A DNA stretch of 64,000 nucleotides from Globodera rostochiensis (GCA_018350325.1 JAEVLN010000007.1:835109-899108); one strand, 5' to 3'; numbered from the stretch's first letter, positions 30,887 through 43,401 are shown. The notes: generated by a model not told the origin, from the letters alone. A program made the numbers and translations.

Positions 30887-33783
30887 TTAATTATCCACAA
30901 GGTATGGCGTGTCAACCATTCCGGTGCCAGAACAAATGCCTCCCTCATTTTCGGTGGCCAATTTTGTCTTGAAACCGTGCCCTTTCTGTTCATTATATAG
31001 AATTTGTCCGGTCGTCATGTCGCCGATCAGAGAGCCGTAAATGCCCAACTCCGCCGTCACCTCCGTGTTGAAAACCGTCGGATGTAAAGCGCGAACCAAA
31101 TGATTCTGAAATTAAAAATCATTTTGAACAATTATTATTATTTTATATTAAATCTTTTTACCTTGTAAACTTTCGGCTCCAATTTTTCCATTAGAATAAA
31201 TTCGGTGAGTTCAGTGGCCGACAATTCGGCCAATTTTTTGGGAATGTTGTCATCAAAGTAGTTGAAATGTGCGCCACACCCTTCGCCAATCGGTTTCAAG
31301 ACAAAGCGTTCAGGATTCTTTATGGCCATCTAAATTTAAAAACTATAATTTAACGGGATCGGCCCATGCAGTCAGTCACCCGCGGGGAGAGTCGAACCAA
31401 AATCAGTCCTTTTTCGATCATTTGTCCCCTTTAACCATTTGTCATTTCTGATCTGTCCCCACTGAGCTATATGATTTATATGCCTAGTGGGCTTTAATCT
31501 GATCCCGCATTTTTTGATGGCTGAGAGTCCCCGAGATTAAGTACTTGGAATGCCCCCGGGGTTCCTACGTGGGAAAGTCATTGATTGATGTGGGGGATTG
31601 AGATCAGCAAAATGCGATCAAAACGGAAGCAATTGGACATTGCGAGAGCGATTATGAGAAAGAAATAGACTTTCACCGGAAATTAATATGAGAAAAAGGA
31701 AAGAAATGAATTAATCAAATTTGCAAGAATTTTTTCTTTTACAATTTTTACCATTATTACCTGAATTAATTCATTATTCTTTGTTTGATCAGCCTCAAAT
31801 CCCCAAAGTCCTGCAAACGTTTTGCGAATTTGTGCGGCCATATGCGCTTCATTTGGCTCTCTAAAAAAATGTTCCACCATGCCAGGCCGGGCGAGAACCT
31901 AAAATTATTTGAAAATTATTTATAATTTGTTTTTTTAACCTGCTGAATTTTCTTCGAATGACTCAATGCAAAAACCAATGATGGCGCTTTCTGCAAAAAT
32001 GTTTTATTTTATTTTTATTTTGATTTATTTATGTTTATGTTTATTTTTTACAATTGCCGTTGAACGTTCAATCATTAGACGCGCGTCCAATTCCATGCGC
32101 GTGGGAGATGAACCAAGCATCAGCACTTGGTTGAACACGACCGCAACCACGCGACCATCGTCAAGTCGCAGTGAAAAATCCACGGGATCAAGCTTGAGCC
32201 TTTAAAATATTGATTATATTTAATGCTGGTATTAGTGATTTTAATTCCCTTTTTTGAAATGATTAAATTGTGATTTTATTATTTCTGTTATAATGTTCCA
32301 TTTTTCATTTTATTATTAATATTTATTTTTATTTACTTTTCACTACACTCCTCCAAACTGAGGCGCACAACGTCAACTTCATCACGCGACACTCGTTCAA
32401 ATTCGTACTCAAAAATGCGTCGGTCAAACTGCAGAACATCTTTTTTGTAGACCAAAAAAACCAACACGGCTTTCGAATTGCCAAATTGTTTCCTTAAATA
32501 ATAAAATAATTTAATATGAAATTCAAAATGTAAATCCAAACCAGGCTTCGTATAGAGCTTCTGCTGTCATTTGGTCCACACGATTGTCCGGCACGTCGCG
32601 AATTGACGTATAAATGCCAGCCTTTTTCAGCACGCGTCGGTGGAGTTCGGTGGCACGCGTATTAAAGCCGATACCCCCCACGGCACATCCATTCACTTCA
32701 ATCTGGCATTTTCAATTTATTTTCCGAATTTGAAAGTTTAAAAAAATTATATTTAGTTGTGCTTCGAGAGCGAAATTTCGATGGACGACGTTTTACGAAA
32801 TCATAGTGCTTTATTGAAATTCTCAATTGAAATCTCGATCGGTTGTCAACTCCGGTCGCTAGTTGTCCCAATTTTATGCCCAAAATTCAAGCAATTTTTT
32901 GATTTAACAACAAAAGTCATTTACCTAATATTATAAAAAATTTAAAATTGTTTCTAAAATATTATTTATTCACCTGTTTTAGCTCATATTCTTTCTCATT
33001 CGTTCCCTCTCCGTTTTTGAGATGCAGCATATAATCCTTCAAAATGATAAAAATTCAAACATTTTCAAATAAAATATTTTTAAATTTAATTTAATTTTGA
33101 ATAATACCGCTCTTTGAAGGAACAAAGTGATCGGTTGTCGGATGCCCTCTTCGTACACTTTTTCTATAATTCCCATGAAACTCTGCACAACCGGGTCCGT
33201 CTTGATGACATCTTCATGCACTTTTCTCAAAAAGTCAAGGTCCGTCGTGATTCGGAAATACAGCATTTGCATGGCCTTAACATTTTAAATGATTAATTTT
33301 TAAAAATATTTTGAAAAGAAATTTAATACCTTTTGCACGTCCACCGCCTGTTGGAAAAGTTGTCGCGGGAACGGAGTTGGGAAGAGAGTAAATGGTGCAA
33401 TTTGTGAAACGCCAGTTCTGATTTAAAGGAAAAGATTGAGATTTAAATTGAATTATTTAAATTTTCTGATTTAAATAAAAAAGTTGAGATTTAAATTGAT
33501 TTATTTAAATTCTGATTTAAAGGAAAAGATTGAGATTTAAATTGAATTATTTAAATTCTGATTTAAATAAAAAAGTTGAGATTTAAATTGATTTATTTAA
33601 ATTCTGATTTAAAGGAAAAGATTGAGATTTAAATTGAATTTATTTAAATATTTAATTTAAATTCACTTGTCAAAATGGTCTCTTGTCCGCAAAAGAAGCC
33701 CGTTACTTAGTGCCCAATCAACGGCATCTTCAATCAACTCTTGCATTTCATTGACATTTTTAACCAGTGACGGGATGTCGTAA
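30446..33783. repeat. Palindrome P1, right arm
   Basis: Inverted partner of 26336-29757. Differences include a deleted Val codon in exon 8 of gene 2 and a shorter intron 2 array, showing the arms have had time to diverge. Confidence 0.88.
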
Positions 33784-34022
33784 ACATTTCCATTTTGGGT
33801 TTGATGATTCACAGACATTCCGACATTGTTGTCTAACGAGATAGTTATACAGGGTTCATTCTCGAATATCGTAATTGTGCTATTTTCGCTTTGCTCATCA
33901 TGCCGAATGCCAGCAGCTTCATTGGTCGGATGCGCATTTATGCCAATTTGTTTTGAATGCATCAGAATTATTGCAGAAGCAATAATTCGTATAATAAAAC
34001 ATTTTTTTGAAGCAGCACCCAT
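30887..34022 (-). CDS. Secreted glutathione-synthetase-like protein 2 (11 exons)
   Basis: Exons on the minus strand are 33667-34022, 33330-33417, 33108-33275, 32974-33036, 32542-32702, 32337-32492, 32052-32199, 31940-31990, 31761-31898, 31162-31329 and 30887-31105, giving 571 residues. All junctions are GT-AG. The body is nearly identical to gene 1, including GEGCGAHF in place of the usual glycine-rich loop. The N-terminus differs: one exon encodes a signal peptide (MGAASKKCFIIRIIASAIIL...) and an acidic linker, fused straight to YDIPSLVKN. Only the first few residues resemble gene 1. The signal peptide and intact frame suggest a functional secreted protein; its substrate is unknown. Confidence 0.85.
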
Positions 34023-34420
34023 TTTATTAATGAGCAGAAATTTTTTGGGTTGGAATTAATTTAATCTGAATAATAAGTAAAAGCTCAATTTTTATACCAT
34101 AATTTACGGAAATGCTCATCATTTCCACGTGATGAAACAACCAGCAAAAGAAATTGTCGACATCAAAAAAAAAATTGACGATGGAATTGACAGGAAGTTT
34201 GTCTCGGCACTTTCGTAATGCATGGAAATTCCATGCAGCAGAGGGCATCAGCAAATTTTAAAATGTCAGTCCGAATGTCGTAAAATTTGCTCGAGACTGT
34301 TAAACACTATAAGAATTAAATAAATCACGTGAATGGTATGTGATTGGAAATGCAAAGTGCGCGGGAATGCAAATCAATAATTTTTTATTGTCGATTCATT
34401 GACTTTTAAAGGTAAAATAT
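34023..34420. other. Upstream region of GS-like gene 2
   Basis: AT-rich, with an imperfect hairpin around GCATGGAAATTCCATGC at about 34218. No gene is supported. Confidence 0.35.
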
Positions 34421-35123
34421 CAACTCGTTTTTCACCAACTCGTTTTTTAATCAACTCGTTTTTGGATCAGCTCGTTTTTTCTGATTCGACTCGTTTTTTC
34501 TGATTCGACTCGTTTTTTCTGATTCGACTCGTTTTTTCTGATTCAACTCGTTTTTCTAGTAACAAAAAGCATTTTATAAGCGGAATTTGAAGGTTTTATG
34601 CAAGGATAAACACCCAAGGGTTGTTGAGGGTCGCCGAGAACGAATACGACGTCAGATTTAGCATAAGACATCGTCTAATCTAAGACTTTTTGAAAAAATA
34701 CATTTTTTCAAAGTCAAGAAAAAGGTGTTTCTGGGGGTATTCGGGGACGTAGAATCCGAATCTGACCTCCATTCCTATCAATTTCGAACCCCGGACCTGA
34801 ATTCGAATAAATTTTTCATAATTCAAAATTTTTTTCAAAAATTGTTTTTGGGGCTCAAAATCGATCAAAAAGCATGAATTCGATCATTGCTTGCCTTTTG
34901 TTGTAATTGAGACCCCAAATTAATTTCAGAAAATTTTTGAATTTTTAAAAAAATGCTCGAATTCAGGTTCGGAATTTAGAATTAGGCATAATGGGAGTCA
35001 TATTCGGGTTCTACGCCCCCTAGAAACACCTTTTCTGCTAATAAATGCTTCTTGTTACTAAAAAAACGAGTCGAATCAGAAAAAACGAGTTGATTAAAAA
35101 ACGAGTTGGTGAAAAACGAGTTG
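34421..35123. mobile_element. AACTCGTTTT-repeat MITE with nested foldback
   Basis: Ends are CAACTCGTTTTTCACC and GGTGAAAAACGAGTTG, inverted, each built of tandem CTCGTTTTTTCTGATTCGA units (34421-34555; 35058-35123). Inside is a Merlin-like foldback (about 34720-35033) with ends AGGTGTTTCTGGGGGTATTC and CCCCCTAGAAACACCT. Its arms resemble the 16.94-17.60 kb element. No clear target duplication is seen. Confidence 0.7.
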
Positions 35124-35223
35124 ATGGCCGTTCCTTTTAAATATATGTAGTTTAGTTGAAATGCATTCGTTATAGTCAAAATAAAAATAAACATGACAAC
35201 AAAATCGGGACCGAGCATAAAGT

Positions 35224-36390
35224 TTGGGTTAGTGTGCCCCCCCCCCTCTCCGGTTGGGGCGCCGACATTTCATATACGCGACATTTCATACATCGACATT
35301 TCATACACGCGACATTTCATACACTAAGCAAAAAAACAACACTTCATACATGAACCCAAAATACGACATTTCATACACGCGACATTTCATACACCCAAAA
35401 CTTCATCCACTAAGCATAAATATGATATTAACCTAAGAAAAAGCCCGCCCGGTTTCAAGTCAAGTTCCATAACCCTATTAGGCCGGCTAGGGTTCAGTTT
35501 ATAAACAGTAATCATATTTTTATCAAAAAACAGTAAAGAATAGGCAAAATGGTAACCTCGTGTGGGAGTCGAACCCACGTCCTTCACCCAATCCGTGGGC
35601 AGCTCTTCCATGTGCCCCCCCCCCCTCTCCGGTTGGGGCGCCGACATTTCATATACGCGACATTTCATACATCGACATTTCATACACGCGACATTTCATA
35701 CACTAAGCAAAAAAACAACACTTCATACATGAACCCAAAATACGACATTTCATACACGCGACATTTCATACACCCAAAACTTCATCCACTAAGCATAAAT
35801 ATGATATTAACCTAAGAAAAAGCCCGCCCGGTTTCAAGTCAAGTTCCATAACCCTATTAGGCCGGCTAGGGTTCAGTTTATAAACAGTAATCATATTTTT
35901 ATCAAAAAACAGTAAAGAATAGGCAAAATGGTAACCTCGTGTGGGAGTCGAACCCACGTCCTTCACCCAATCCGTGGGCAGCTCTTCCATGTGCCCCCCC
36001 CCCCCCTCTCCGGTTGGGGCGCCGACATTTCATATACGCGACATTTCATACATCGACATTTCATACACGCGACATTTCATACACTAAGCAAAAAAACAAC
36101 ACTTCATACATGAACCCAAAATACGACATTTCATACACGCGACATTTCATACACCCAAAACTTCATCCACTAAGCATAAATATGATATTAACCTAAGAAA
36201 AAGCCCGCCCGGTTTCAAGTCAAGTTCCATAACCCTATTAGGCCGGCTAGGGTTCAGTTTATAAACAGTAATCATATTTTTATCAAAAAACAGTAAAGAA
36301 TAGGCAAAATGGTAACCTCGTGTGGGAGTCGAACCCACGTCCTTCACCCAATCCGTGGGCAGCTCTTCCAACTGAGCTACCGGCGCGTCC
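35224..36390. repeat. Three tandem units of about 381 bp with truncated tRNA-like pieces
   Basis: The units start at a poly-C run near 35229, 35612 and 35994 and are nearly identical. Each holds CGACATTTCATACACGCG words, GTTCCATAACCCTATTAGG, and a minus-strand tRNA-like 3' half (GTGGGAGTCGAACCCACG). In the first two units the tRNA-like part stops at GCAGCTCTTCCA; only the last runs on into a complete tRNA-like body. Homopolymer C runs make the copy number uncertain. Confidence 0.8.
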
Positions 36391-36480
36391 CACTTGCCTC
36401 CTTCTTTATGGGTGATCTTTGCCCCCGCCAAAGGCGTTTTAACCGTTCGCTTCCAACCAGCGGAACACTCACATCCTTAC
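36290..36480 (-). mobile_element. SINE-like unit (minus strand)
   Basis: The same head-body-tail order as at 24.0 and 38.2 kb: GTAAGGATGTGAGTGTTCCG, GGCGGGGGCAAAGATC, a tRNA-like body at about 36319-36390, and CATTTTGCCTATTCTTTAC. The acceptor stem is decayed (GCGCCGG against ACGAGGT), while the T stem is intact. Confidence 0.6.
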
Positions 36481-36660
36481 AAAACAAAAAATATTTATTC
36501 TTGTTCAAATGGCTTGTATTTTTCGTCTGAATATATTTTTTGCAATTTTTTTTTGTTTACGTTCAATATTTTGTGCATCTCGCCATTGTGAGTTAAAAAT
36601 AAAAGCATTTGGATGGGTCCGGAGCACGTGTATGAGATGTCGTCGAATTTTGGGTTTATG

Positions 36661-37480
36661 CAGGCGTGCTCACGGATATCCGGATATCAGCGGATATATC
36701 CGGATATGGACGGATAACGGATATGGTTTTTCGGATATATCCGTATACGGTTTTACGGATCGTCACGGATACGGACGGATGACGGATATGACCTTAATAT
36801 CCGCGGGTATCCGTCGTATCCGTTGTTTTTTTTACTGCTGAAGGAAAATTTATTAAGACGAATTCTTAAATTGGTTTTCAAAGATATAGGTATATAAATT
36901 TGAACATGTCTTAGTGGTTAAGCTCTTGGGTGATGCTGCTTAGGGTCGAGTGTTCTATACCTTCTCGTGATATCATCTTTTTTTTTGCTTTTTACTTTAC
37001 TCTTTTTTGAGTATTCCTATAACTTTTTGAAAAAGACATAAAAAATAAATTTTAAGCATTTACATAAATAATTAGTTTATTTTAGAACTCAATTACCTAA
37101 AAGACGATTTTTCTTAGCATAAGTCTTTAAATATTCAATTTCTTACCGAAAAATCTTTTTTTGGAAAAAATTGACATTCTTTTCCTTTAAAATTTTCTTG
37201 CTAAGCTCAATACATATCAATTTCGATTTATTTTAATCAGACAATAACTCGCGATCGGAAAAATTCGCTTTGAAAAATTTCGAACATTGGAGAAAACTCT
37301 AGTAATTTTTAAATAATGCGGATATCCGCGGACATCCGCGGACGGATATCCGGATATTGAATTTTGGAACGTCACGGATACGGACGGATACCGGATATGA
37401 AATTTTGAGGACGGACGGATAACGGAAATGGACTTTTGAGGCCGGACGGATACGAAAATTCGTATCCGTGAGCACGCCTG
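36661..37480. mobile_element. hAT-type element with CGGATATCC words
   Basis: Ends are CAGGCGTGCTCACGGATA and TATCCGTGAGCACGCCTG, flanked by a perfect 8-bp duplication GGTTTATG (36653-36660 and 37481-37488). The interior has (GGATATCCG)n words at both sides and a tRNA-like stretch (about 36905-36960; GTCTTAGTGGTTAAG). The same end type appears at 40541, 42178 and 44112. Confidence 0.88.
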
Positions 37481-38109
37481 GGTTTATGTATGAAGTGTTG
37501 TTTTTTTGCTTATAGTGGATATTTTTTTATTCTTCAACTTTTTTTGGAGATTTTTCTAAACAAAAATTGCTTAAAGTTTCTCTAAAAACTATACACATAT
37601 TTAAGATTGAAAAAAGCCATTTTTCAAAGAGCCCTCTCAAAACATTGAATCTCTTGATCATTTTTACGTTAATTTTGGAGCAATTTTCTTAACAAATATA
37701 TGTTAAAATCTATAAAAATTTTCACGGCGGCGCCTTTGGCACCGTCGACCCTCCCTGTAAAGCCGAATTCGAAACAAAAAAAAATTGCATTTTTGAAAAT
37801 TGCAAATCGCAGAATTAATAGATCCCAAAAATTGGGTTTGGGCAAATTTTTGAGCGTTGGATTTCGGCAAATTTTTCTGTTATGTCCTTGAAAATTGACT
37901 TTACCGGATCCGAACCCTGAACTAATAAGGCGCCATTAACGAGTCCAACTCCGACTTGGACCGAGTAACAAAATTTGCAGCTTTTAAATGCTTTTTTTTT
38001 GCTGTTGTTTTGCCAGGGTATGCCGGTTCAAATAATCACAGACTTTCCTTCAAAATGGTGTTGCCAATTACGCAAAGATGAGCTTAGACCAGGGTTCCGA
38101 TCTCAAAAT
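37481..38109. other. Intergenic; hairpin-tail SINE fragment
   Basis: A CTTAACAAATATATGTT and CACGGCGGCGCCTTTGGCACC module at about 37686-37750 is the 3' tail of the SINE family, without its head. No gene is supported. Confidence 0.45.
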
Positions 38110-38305
38110 TGTAAGGATTTGAGTGTTCCGCTGGTTGGAAGCGAACGGTTAAAACGCCTATGGCGGGGGCAAAAGATCATCCATAAAGAAGCAGGCTATT
38201 GGGACGCCCCGGTAGCTCAGTTGGAAGAGCTGCCCACGGATTGGGTGGAGGACGTGGGTTCGACTCCCACCCGGGGCTAACATTTTGCCTATTCTTTACT
38301 AAATT
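38110..38305 (+). mobile_element. SINE-like unit with best-preserved tRNA-like body
   Basis: The head GTAAGGATTTGAGTGTTCCG at 38112 is followed by a tRNA-like body, 38206-38277, and the ACATTTTGCCTATTC tail. The acceptor, D (GCTC/GAGC) and T stems are all perfect. The anticodon arm still fails to pair and lacks T33, so it is scored as a SINE body. Confidence 0.62.
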
Positions 38306-39317
38306 TTAAAAGCATAGCGTCATTCGTTATTTTTGTTACAAACAATTGATTTGAACATATTCCGGTAACAAATTAGCATTTTTAATGCAATTTTTGATTT
38401 TTTTTTAGCAGAATTTTGCTACCTTTTGGTCTTTTCCTGCTTGTTAAATTTTCTAGTGTTCAAATTTATATTTTAATCCCGACTCTTCAAAAAAAAGAAG
38501 ATTAGTATTTTTTATTTTATCTAGTTTAACAGAGTAATTTTCTTAACAAACATTGCTAAAAGCTTTAAAAAAAAATTTTTCGTCTCCTCCATTCTTATAA
38601 AAACAAGGCCATTTTTAAAATTTTGATTGCAAATCTCTTAACAAAAACATCAAATTACAGTATTATTTTTATTGTATAAGTTTACACAGCGACTCAAAAA
38701 ACGAGATGTGTGCCAATAAATAGAGAGTGCGAGAGAATTAAACAAATTTCCTTTCTTTCTCTAACTTTCTCTCGTTTGGCGTTCTCTCTCACCTTATTTA
38801 ATATATATTTTGACCATCCCGCACTTCGATACGCCTAACTTCATTTGTATAAGGCGGATCCTTCTAAAATTTTCACCAACCCTAGAAAACATATATTAAA
38901 CATTATTTCGGGGTTTTTAGTTTTTGTTAGAGGGGTTTCTAAAGAATTATCATGAGAAATATTGCGTGTATATTTTTTTTAGATATTATGGCTTAAAGAA
39001 AATTATTGTGCAAGGATAATTGTTCGAAATTTAGTACCATTCGAAAGCTCTTGATTTGTAGAAGCTATTTGTAAGCAAGAGCTAAGCGATAGGATAGCTC
39101 TCAAGAAAGTTATGCCCGGAAATGTTAAATCGACGAAATAGTGTGCAAAAGTGAGAGAAATGGTTAGACACACTAGAGTAACGAAAGAGAACGTGTAACA
39201 CTGGGGCATCTCTGCAGTAGAATGCAACCCATAGAACTATTGTATTACCTTTTTGGGGAACTGATGAATCAATTCAGCGAAAAATAATAATTGCATTAAA
39301 GGGATTCGAACCTTTGC
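38306..39317. other. Intergenic region left of palindrome P2
   Basis: Positions 38715-38815 repeat, inverted, the 23660-23760 unit (GAGAGAACGCCAAA, GATGGTCAAAATAT). At 39296-39352, on the minus strand, lies a tRNA-like SINE head (TGGCTTAGTGGTC and GGTTCGAATCC). P2 starts inside it. Confidence 0.45.
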
Positions 39318-41037
39318 CTCTTTTTTGTTGGAAAGCTCACAGACCACTAAGCCAAAATTCAAATCTTTTCCGAACTAGAGCCCCAAAATCGAATCGCCGT
39401 GTTTAGAAATTTTTAAAAGGTATTTTTGACACCAAAAATTCAACGTTGGGCTCAAGAAAACCCTATTTGCCGAACACTACTTAAAAGTGTGTCCTTATTT
39501 CTAACACCTTTAGGACTGAGAAAGATTTGAAAATCTTTTTTATCGACACGAAAACAACATTATCAAACCATTGTCCGGTGTCCGGAACTTTTCGATACTG
39601 GACTAAATCGATTATTTTTTGGCTTGCCCTCCACCCCCAAAAAATAGTTCGGCCCACGGCCTTGGGGTCGGCGGTGCCGATAGGCGCCGCCGAGAAATTT
39701 TGACTCAATTGTTAAGAGATTTGCAAGCAAATACGGCAATTTTAAAAATTTTTGACTTCATTTATTTGAAAATTTTAAAAATTGAATTTGGCCAGGGGTT
39801 GGGGGACAGACAAATGGCAATCGAAGTGAGACGAAGAAAAGCCTATTCGAATGATTGTAGCAAATGTGGGAGAGGGGGCGATGGATCGGTTAGGGTAGAC
39901 ACAAAAATCGATCAGTTAATGGTTCGTCTGATGAGAAAGAGAAGAGAAAAACGCGTGACCCGCTCCGCAATCCCGCATTTTTTGCAGGTGCGGGATTAAT
40001 TCCGCAAATCCGCTCCCGCACGACCTTCCGGGAAAAAATCCCGCGGCGGGATCCCGCACTTTAGGTGCGGATCCCGCAATTGAAAATTTTGTTAGTGAAT
40101 AATGTCAGTCTGCCAAATATTTCAATTTAAAATTTCGATGCCCACAAATCACAAGACTTGCTTTGGCTCTTGACTTGCCTAGACTCTTGACTCGATTTTA
40201 AGAAATAATTACTTTTAAGTAGGTAGATAAATCACTTTCTTGAAAAAAAACTCCTATCACAAACGGGAAAGCGGGATTCTTCTTGATGTTATTTTTGTTA
40301 AATTTTCCATTATTGTGTTGATTTTAAAGTAAAAAATGCCTTTGCTTGCTTGTTTTTAACAAGCAATAACAACTCTACACAGTCTGTCCCTCGCTCTCTT
40401 TCTTCTCTCTTTTCGTTTTTTTTGCTCTCTTATTTTTCCCAACCATAAAAGGTTTTCGTGTCAAAAACTAAAAAATTCAAAACGATACGTACGCGACTGA
40501 CTTAGTATGGGTTAAGATAGGATTTTTGACCAGGAATATGCAGGCGTGTGCACGGATTTCCGGATATCCGCGGATATATCCGGATACGGACGGATAACGG
40601 ATATGGAATTTCGGAAAGTCACGGATACGGTTGTATCCGTGCACACCAGGGATGGGAGCCGACGACCTCAAAAAATTTCGGAAATCGGAATTCCGAGGCC
40701 TTAAAATTTTTCGGAAATCGGAATTCCGGGGTCTCAAAATTTTTCGGAAATCGGAATTCCGACCCCAAAAAAGTCGGAAATCGAAAATCGGAAGTCGGAA
40801 ATCGGAAAAAAATTTTTAACAAAATTAACCTATTTAAAAAAAATTTTTCTCGGCGGCGCCTATCGGCACCGCCGATTGGGAATATGAATGTACTCTGGCG
40901 GAGTGGTGAGTGGTGCTGTCCGTAATATTTGTGGGTGACGATGGTTCAAACCCCCCGACATGCAAATGATGTTAATAGCTTTCAGTGATTATTTGTAATA
41001 GAGGAAACAATTTGTACTTTAGTTTTTCCAATCTAAA
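39318..41037. repeat. Palindrome P2, left arm (1720 bp)
   Basis: It is an inverted copy of 41682-43401. Every matching point I checked sums to 82719 and encoded frames are identical, so the arms appear to have no indels. Content: a SINE hairpin (39669), GCGGGATCCCGC words (40000-40075), a CAGGCGTGTGCACGG MITE end (40541), a CAGGGATGGGAGCC MITE end (40646) with GGAATTCCGA words, another hairpin (40848) and a tRNA-like head (40893). The open frames here are repeat-derived. Confidence 0.9.
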
Positions 41038-41681
41038 CTCCTCCAAAAAACGACAAAATCCCGACCCGAAAAAATCCCGACTAACCTAAAAAACGACAAA
41101 ATCCCGACCCGACAAAATTCCGACTAACCCAAAAAACGACAAAATCCCGGCTAACCCAAAAAACGAAAAATCCCGACTCCTTCAAAAAACGACAAAATCC
41201 CGACTCCTCCAAAAAACGACAAAATCCCGACCCGAAAAAATCCCGACTAACCCAAAAAACGACAAAATCCCGACTCCTCCAAAAAACGACAAAATCCCGA
41301 CCCGAAAAAATCCCGACTAACCCAAAAAACGACAAAATCCCGACTCCTCCAAAAAACGACAAAATCCCGACCCGACAAAACACCGACCCGAAAAAATCCC
41401 GACTAACCCAAAAAACGAACAATCCCGACTCCTCCAAAAAACGACAAAATCCCGACCCGAAAAAATCCCGACTAACCTAAAAAACATGTAGAGTTGGCCG
41501 GGATCGGGCAGGATTATCCCGATTTTTGGAATCCCGATCCCGGTCCCGGTTTTTGAAAAGTCGCAATCCCGATCCCGCTCAATCCCGATCCCGGTTTTTA
41601 CCAAAAATCCCGATCCCGGCCAGGGTCTTTTCTATGGTTTTGGGATTTGTCCATCCAAAAAATAAAGAGATGCCAAAAAAA
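41038..41681 (+). repeat. P2 spacer: CCCGACTCCTCCAAAAAACG minisatellite
   Basis: From 41038 to 41484 runs an array of AACGACAAAATCCCGAC with alternating CTCCTCCAAAA, CCGAAAAAATC and TAACCCAAA linkers. At 41491 begins TAGAGTTGGCCGGGATCGG, then CCCGATCCCGG words to about 41625. The long minus frame here, Ser/Arg/Phe/Gly-rich, is a translation of the repeat. Confidence 0.8.
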
Positions 41682-43401
41682 TTTAGATTGGAAAAACTAA
41701 AGTACAAATTGTTTCCTCTATTACAAATAATCACTGAAAGCTATTAACATCATTTGCATGTCGGGGGGTTTGAACCATCGTCACCCACAAATATTACGGA
41801 CAGCACCACTCACCACTCCGCCAGAGTACATTCATATTCCCAATCGGCGGTGCCGATAGGCGCCGCCGAGAAAAATTTTTTTTAAATAGGTTAATTTTGT
41901 TAAAAATTTTTTTCCGATTTCCGACTTCCGATTTTCGATTTCCGACTTTTTTGGGGTCGGAATTCCGATTTCCGAAAAATTTTGAGACCCCGGAATTCCG
42001 ATTTCCGAAAAATTTTAAGGCCTCGGAATTCCGATTTCCGAAATTTTTTGAGGTCGTCGGCTCCCATCCCTGGTGTGCACGGATACAACCGTATCCGTGA
42101 CTTTCCGAAATTCCATATCCGTTATCCGTCCGTATCCGGATATATCCGCGGATATCCGGAAATCCGTGCACACGCCTGCATATTCCTGGTCAAAAATCCT
42201 ATCTTAACCCATACTAAGTCAGTCGCGTACGTATCGTTTTGAATTTTTTAGTTTTTGACACGAAAACCTTTTATGGTTGGGAAAAATAAGAGAGCAAAAA
42301 AAACGAAAAGAGAGAAGAAAGAGAGCGAGGGACAGACTGTGTAGAGTTGTTATTGCTTGTTAAAAACAAGCAAGCAAAGGCATTTTTTACTTTAAAATCA
42401 ACACAATAATGGAAAATTTAACAAAAATAACATCAAGAAGAATCCCGCTTTCCCGTTTGTGATAGGAGTTTTTTTTCAAGAAAGTGATTTATCTACCTAC
42501 TTAAAAGTAATTATTTCTTAAAATCGAGTCAAGAGTCTAGGCAAGTCAAGAGCCAAAGCAAGTCTTGTGATTTGTGGGCATCGAAATTTTAAATTGAAAT
42601 ATTTGGCAGACTGACATTATTCACTAACAAAATTTTCAATTGCGGGATCCGCACCTAAAGTGCGGGATCCCGCCGCGGGATTTTTTCCCGGAAGGTCGTG
42701 CGGGAGCGGATTTGCGGAATTAATCCCGCACCTGCAAAAAATGCGGGATTGCGGAGCGGGTCACGCGTTTTTCTCTTCTCTTTCTCATCAGACGAACCAT
42801 TAACTGATCGATTTTTGTGTCTACCCTAACCGATCCATCGCCCCCTCTCCCACATTTGCTACAATCATTCGAATAGGCTTTTCTTCGTCTCACTTCGATT
42901 GCCATTTGTCTGTCCCCCAACCCCTGGCCAAATTCAATTTTTAAAATTTTCAAATAAATGAAGTCAAAAATTTTTAAAATTGCCGTATTTGCTTGCAAAT
43001 CTCTTAACAATTGAGTCAAAATTTCTCGGCGGCGCCTATCGGCACCGCCGACCCCAAGGCCGTGGGCCGAACTATTTTTTGGGGGTGGAGGGCAAGCCAA
43101 AAAATAATCGATTTAGTCCAGTATCGAAAAGTTCCGGACACCGGACAATGGTTTGATAATGTTGTTTTCGTGTCGATAAAAAAGATTTTCAAATCTTTCT
43201 CAGTCCTAAAGGTGTTAGAAATAAGGACACACTTTTAAGTAGTGTTCGGCAAATAGGGTTTTCTTGAGCCCAACGTTGAATTTTTGGTGTCAAAAATACC
43301 TTTTAAAAATTTCTAAACACGGCGATTCGATTTTGGGGCTCTAGTTCGGAAAAGATTTGAATTTTGGCTTAGTGGTCTGTGAGCTTTCCAACAAAAAAGA
43401 G
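41682..43401. repeat. Palindrome P2, right arm
   Basis: Mirror of 39318-41037. Its outer end at 43401 touches the left end of palindrome P3 with no base between, and there the SINE head seen whole at 39.3 kb is cut. Confidence 0.9.

Noticed and set aside
35224..36390. CRISPR-like array
   Set aside because: The units are about 381 bp without unique spacers, the genome is eukaryotic and no cas gene is present.
36147..36431. Frame of 94 codons with Met start and apparent composition, minus strand
   Set aside because: It is the translation of the SINE and the 381-bp tandem unit; equivalent frames occur in each unit and all derive from repeat sequence.
38206..38277. Functional tRNA gene
   Set aside because: Acceptor, D and T stems are good, but the anticodon arm does not pair and position 33 is not T; head and tail sequences recur as a SINE.
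41081..41437. Long minus-strand frame rich in Phe, Gly, Arg, Ser
   Set aside because: It is a translation of the CCCGACTCC minisatellite in the P2 spacer.
39481..43238. Mirror-image ORFs of 75-126 codons in P2
   Set aside because: They lie in SINE, MITE and low-complexity sequence. Their identity in both arms reflects the palindrome, not selection.
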